Part shown: piece after piece, positions 63,717 to 64,000 of the stretch
How positions within the stretch are numbered: position 1 is the first letter of the stretch
Layout: every line of letters starts with the position of its first letter
Assembly: GCF_022809125.1 (NCBI RefSeq)
Contig: NZ_JALGBI010000001.1
Span: 2,790,001 to 2,854,000, forward strand
Length of the DNA stretch: 64,000 nucleotides
Direction of reading: 5' to 3'
Source of the DNA: Variovorax terrae
GTDB taxonomy: Bacteria; Pseudomonadota; Gammaproteobacteria; Burkholderiales; Burkholderiaceae_C
The notes under the pieces: generated by a model
What the model was told of the DNA's origin: nothing
What the model saw: the letters and a program-made list of their open reading frames with translations, nothing else
Databases searched by the model: none
Translations under genes and position numbers: made by a program

Positions 63717-64000
63717 ATGCTCGACGGCCTCACCCTGGACCAGCTGCGCACTTTCATCGCCGCCGCCGAAGAAGGCAGCTTCTCCGCGGCCGGCCGCAAG
63801 CTCAGGCGGGCGCAGTCGGTGGTGAGCCACACGCTCGCGAACCTCGAGGCGCAGATCGGCGTGCCCCTGTTCGACCGGAGTTCGCGCTATCCGCGCCTGA
63901 CCGCGCAGGGCAAGGAGCTTCTGCTCGCGGCGCGCGGCGTGGCCGACCACATCGACACCTTCAAGGCGCGCGCCCGCACCATGCGCGAGGGACTGGAGCC
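63717..64000 (+). CDS. LysR family transcriptional regulator, partial
   Basis: The first 94 residues are visible: MLDGLTLDQLRTFIAAAEEG, SFSAAGRKLRRAQSVVSHTL and VPLFDRSSRYPRLTAQGKEL form the LysR winged HTH and linker helix. The effector domain is beyond the window. It is divergent from the hydrolase/reductase/SDR/OsmC cluster. Confidence 0.93.
   Translation, partial: MLDGLTLDQLRTFIAAAEEGSFSAAGRKLRRAQSVVSHTLANLEAQIGVPLFDRSSRYPRLTAQGKELLLAARGVADHIDTFKARARTMREGLE

Overview
The window is high-GC DNA with the gene content of a betaproteobacterium of the Comamonadaceae (Variovorax/Acidovorax-like). Signs of this are the rpsP-rimM-trmD-rplS order, the kynB-kynU-kynA operon, a Bug/TctC binding protein, a DUF3579 gene beside argD-argF, the pit-DUF47 pair, and a dispersed repeat with a GCTA...TAGC core. 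The genus is an inference.

Bases 1-17323 are the right-hand part of an integrated element that ends in the 3' half of a tRNA-Lys(CTT) gene. Its left end lies outside the window. Reading leftward on the minus strand from the attachment site: a P4-type tyrosine recombinase, an excisionase-like HTH protein, an unknown protein, an AlpA regulator, a RepA-like AAA ATPase, a stretch of hairpins and repeats that could be a replication origin, small unknown proteins, a second AlpA-like protein translationally coupled to a 74-aa protein, a 743-aa lytic transglycosylase, and a 2308-aa polyvalent protein. A plus-strand HEPN-like gene interrupts the row. The left edge holds an HTH antitoxin gene cut by the window. 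No terminase, portal, capsid or tail gene is visible in these 17 kb, so the element looks more like a phage satellite (or a remnant) that carries its own ejection-type proteins than a complete prophage.

From 17377 the DNA is ordinary chromosome. 17-24 kb: Bcr/CflA efflux pump, DEAD-box helicase, orn, M48 protease, pterin carbinolamine dehydratase and rsgA. 24-31 kb: an RCC1-repeat lipoprotein, hisC, a CobD-like protein, a CoA NUDIX hydrolase and the S16/L19 operon. 31-41 kb: acetyltransferases, a TM2 protein, pit-DUF47, a polysaccharide deacetylase, folK-pcnB, a HAD phosphatase with hda, and an AI-2E family permease. 41-45 kb: a likely D-tartrate catabolic cluster (FAH hydrolase, tartrate dehydratase-like enolase, TctC binding protein, AraC regulator). 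45-49 kb: an orphan ParA, a SirB1 protein, murJ and rpsT. 49-55 kb: an EF-G paralogue behind a long leader with two short ORFs and two intrinsic terminators, then DUF3579, argD and argF. 55-61 kb: a TonB-dependent receptor, a YkgJ protein and the kynurenine operon. 61-64 kb: a compact redox/hydrolase cluster (OsmC, SDR, F420-type reductase, isochorismatase-like hydrolase) divergent from a LysR gene cut by the window end.

The most interesting points are the satellite-like element with its AlpA-coupled transglycosylase/polyvalent operon and possible origin, the double-attenuator leader of the EF-G paralogue, and a ~65-bp dispersed repeat that is nearly always in one orientation and also appears inside the coding sequences of kynU, the DEAD-box helicase and murJ.
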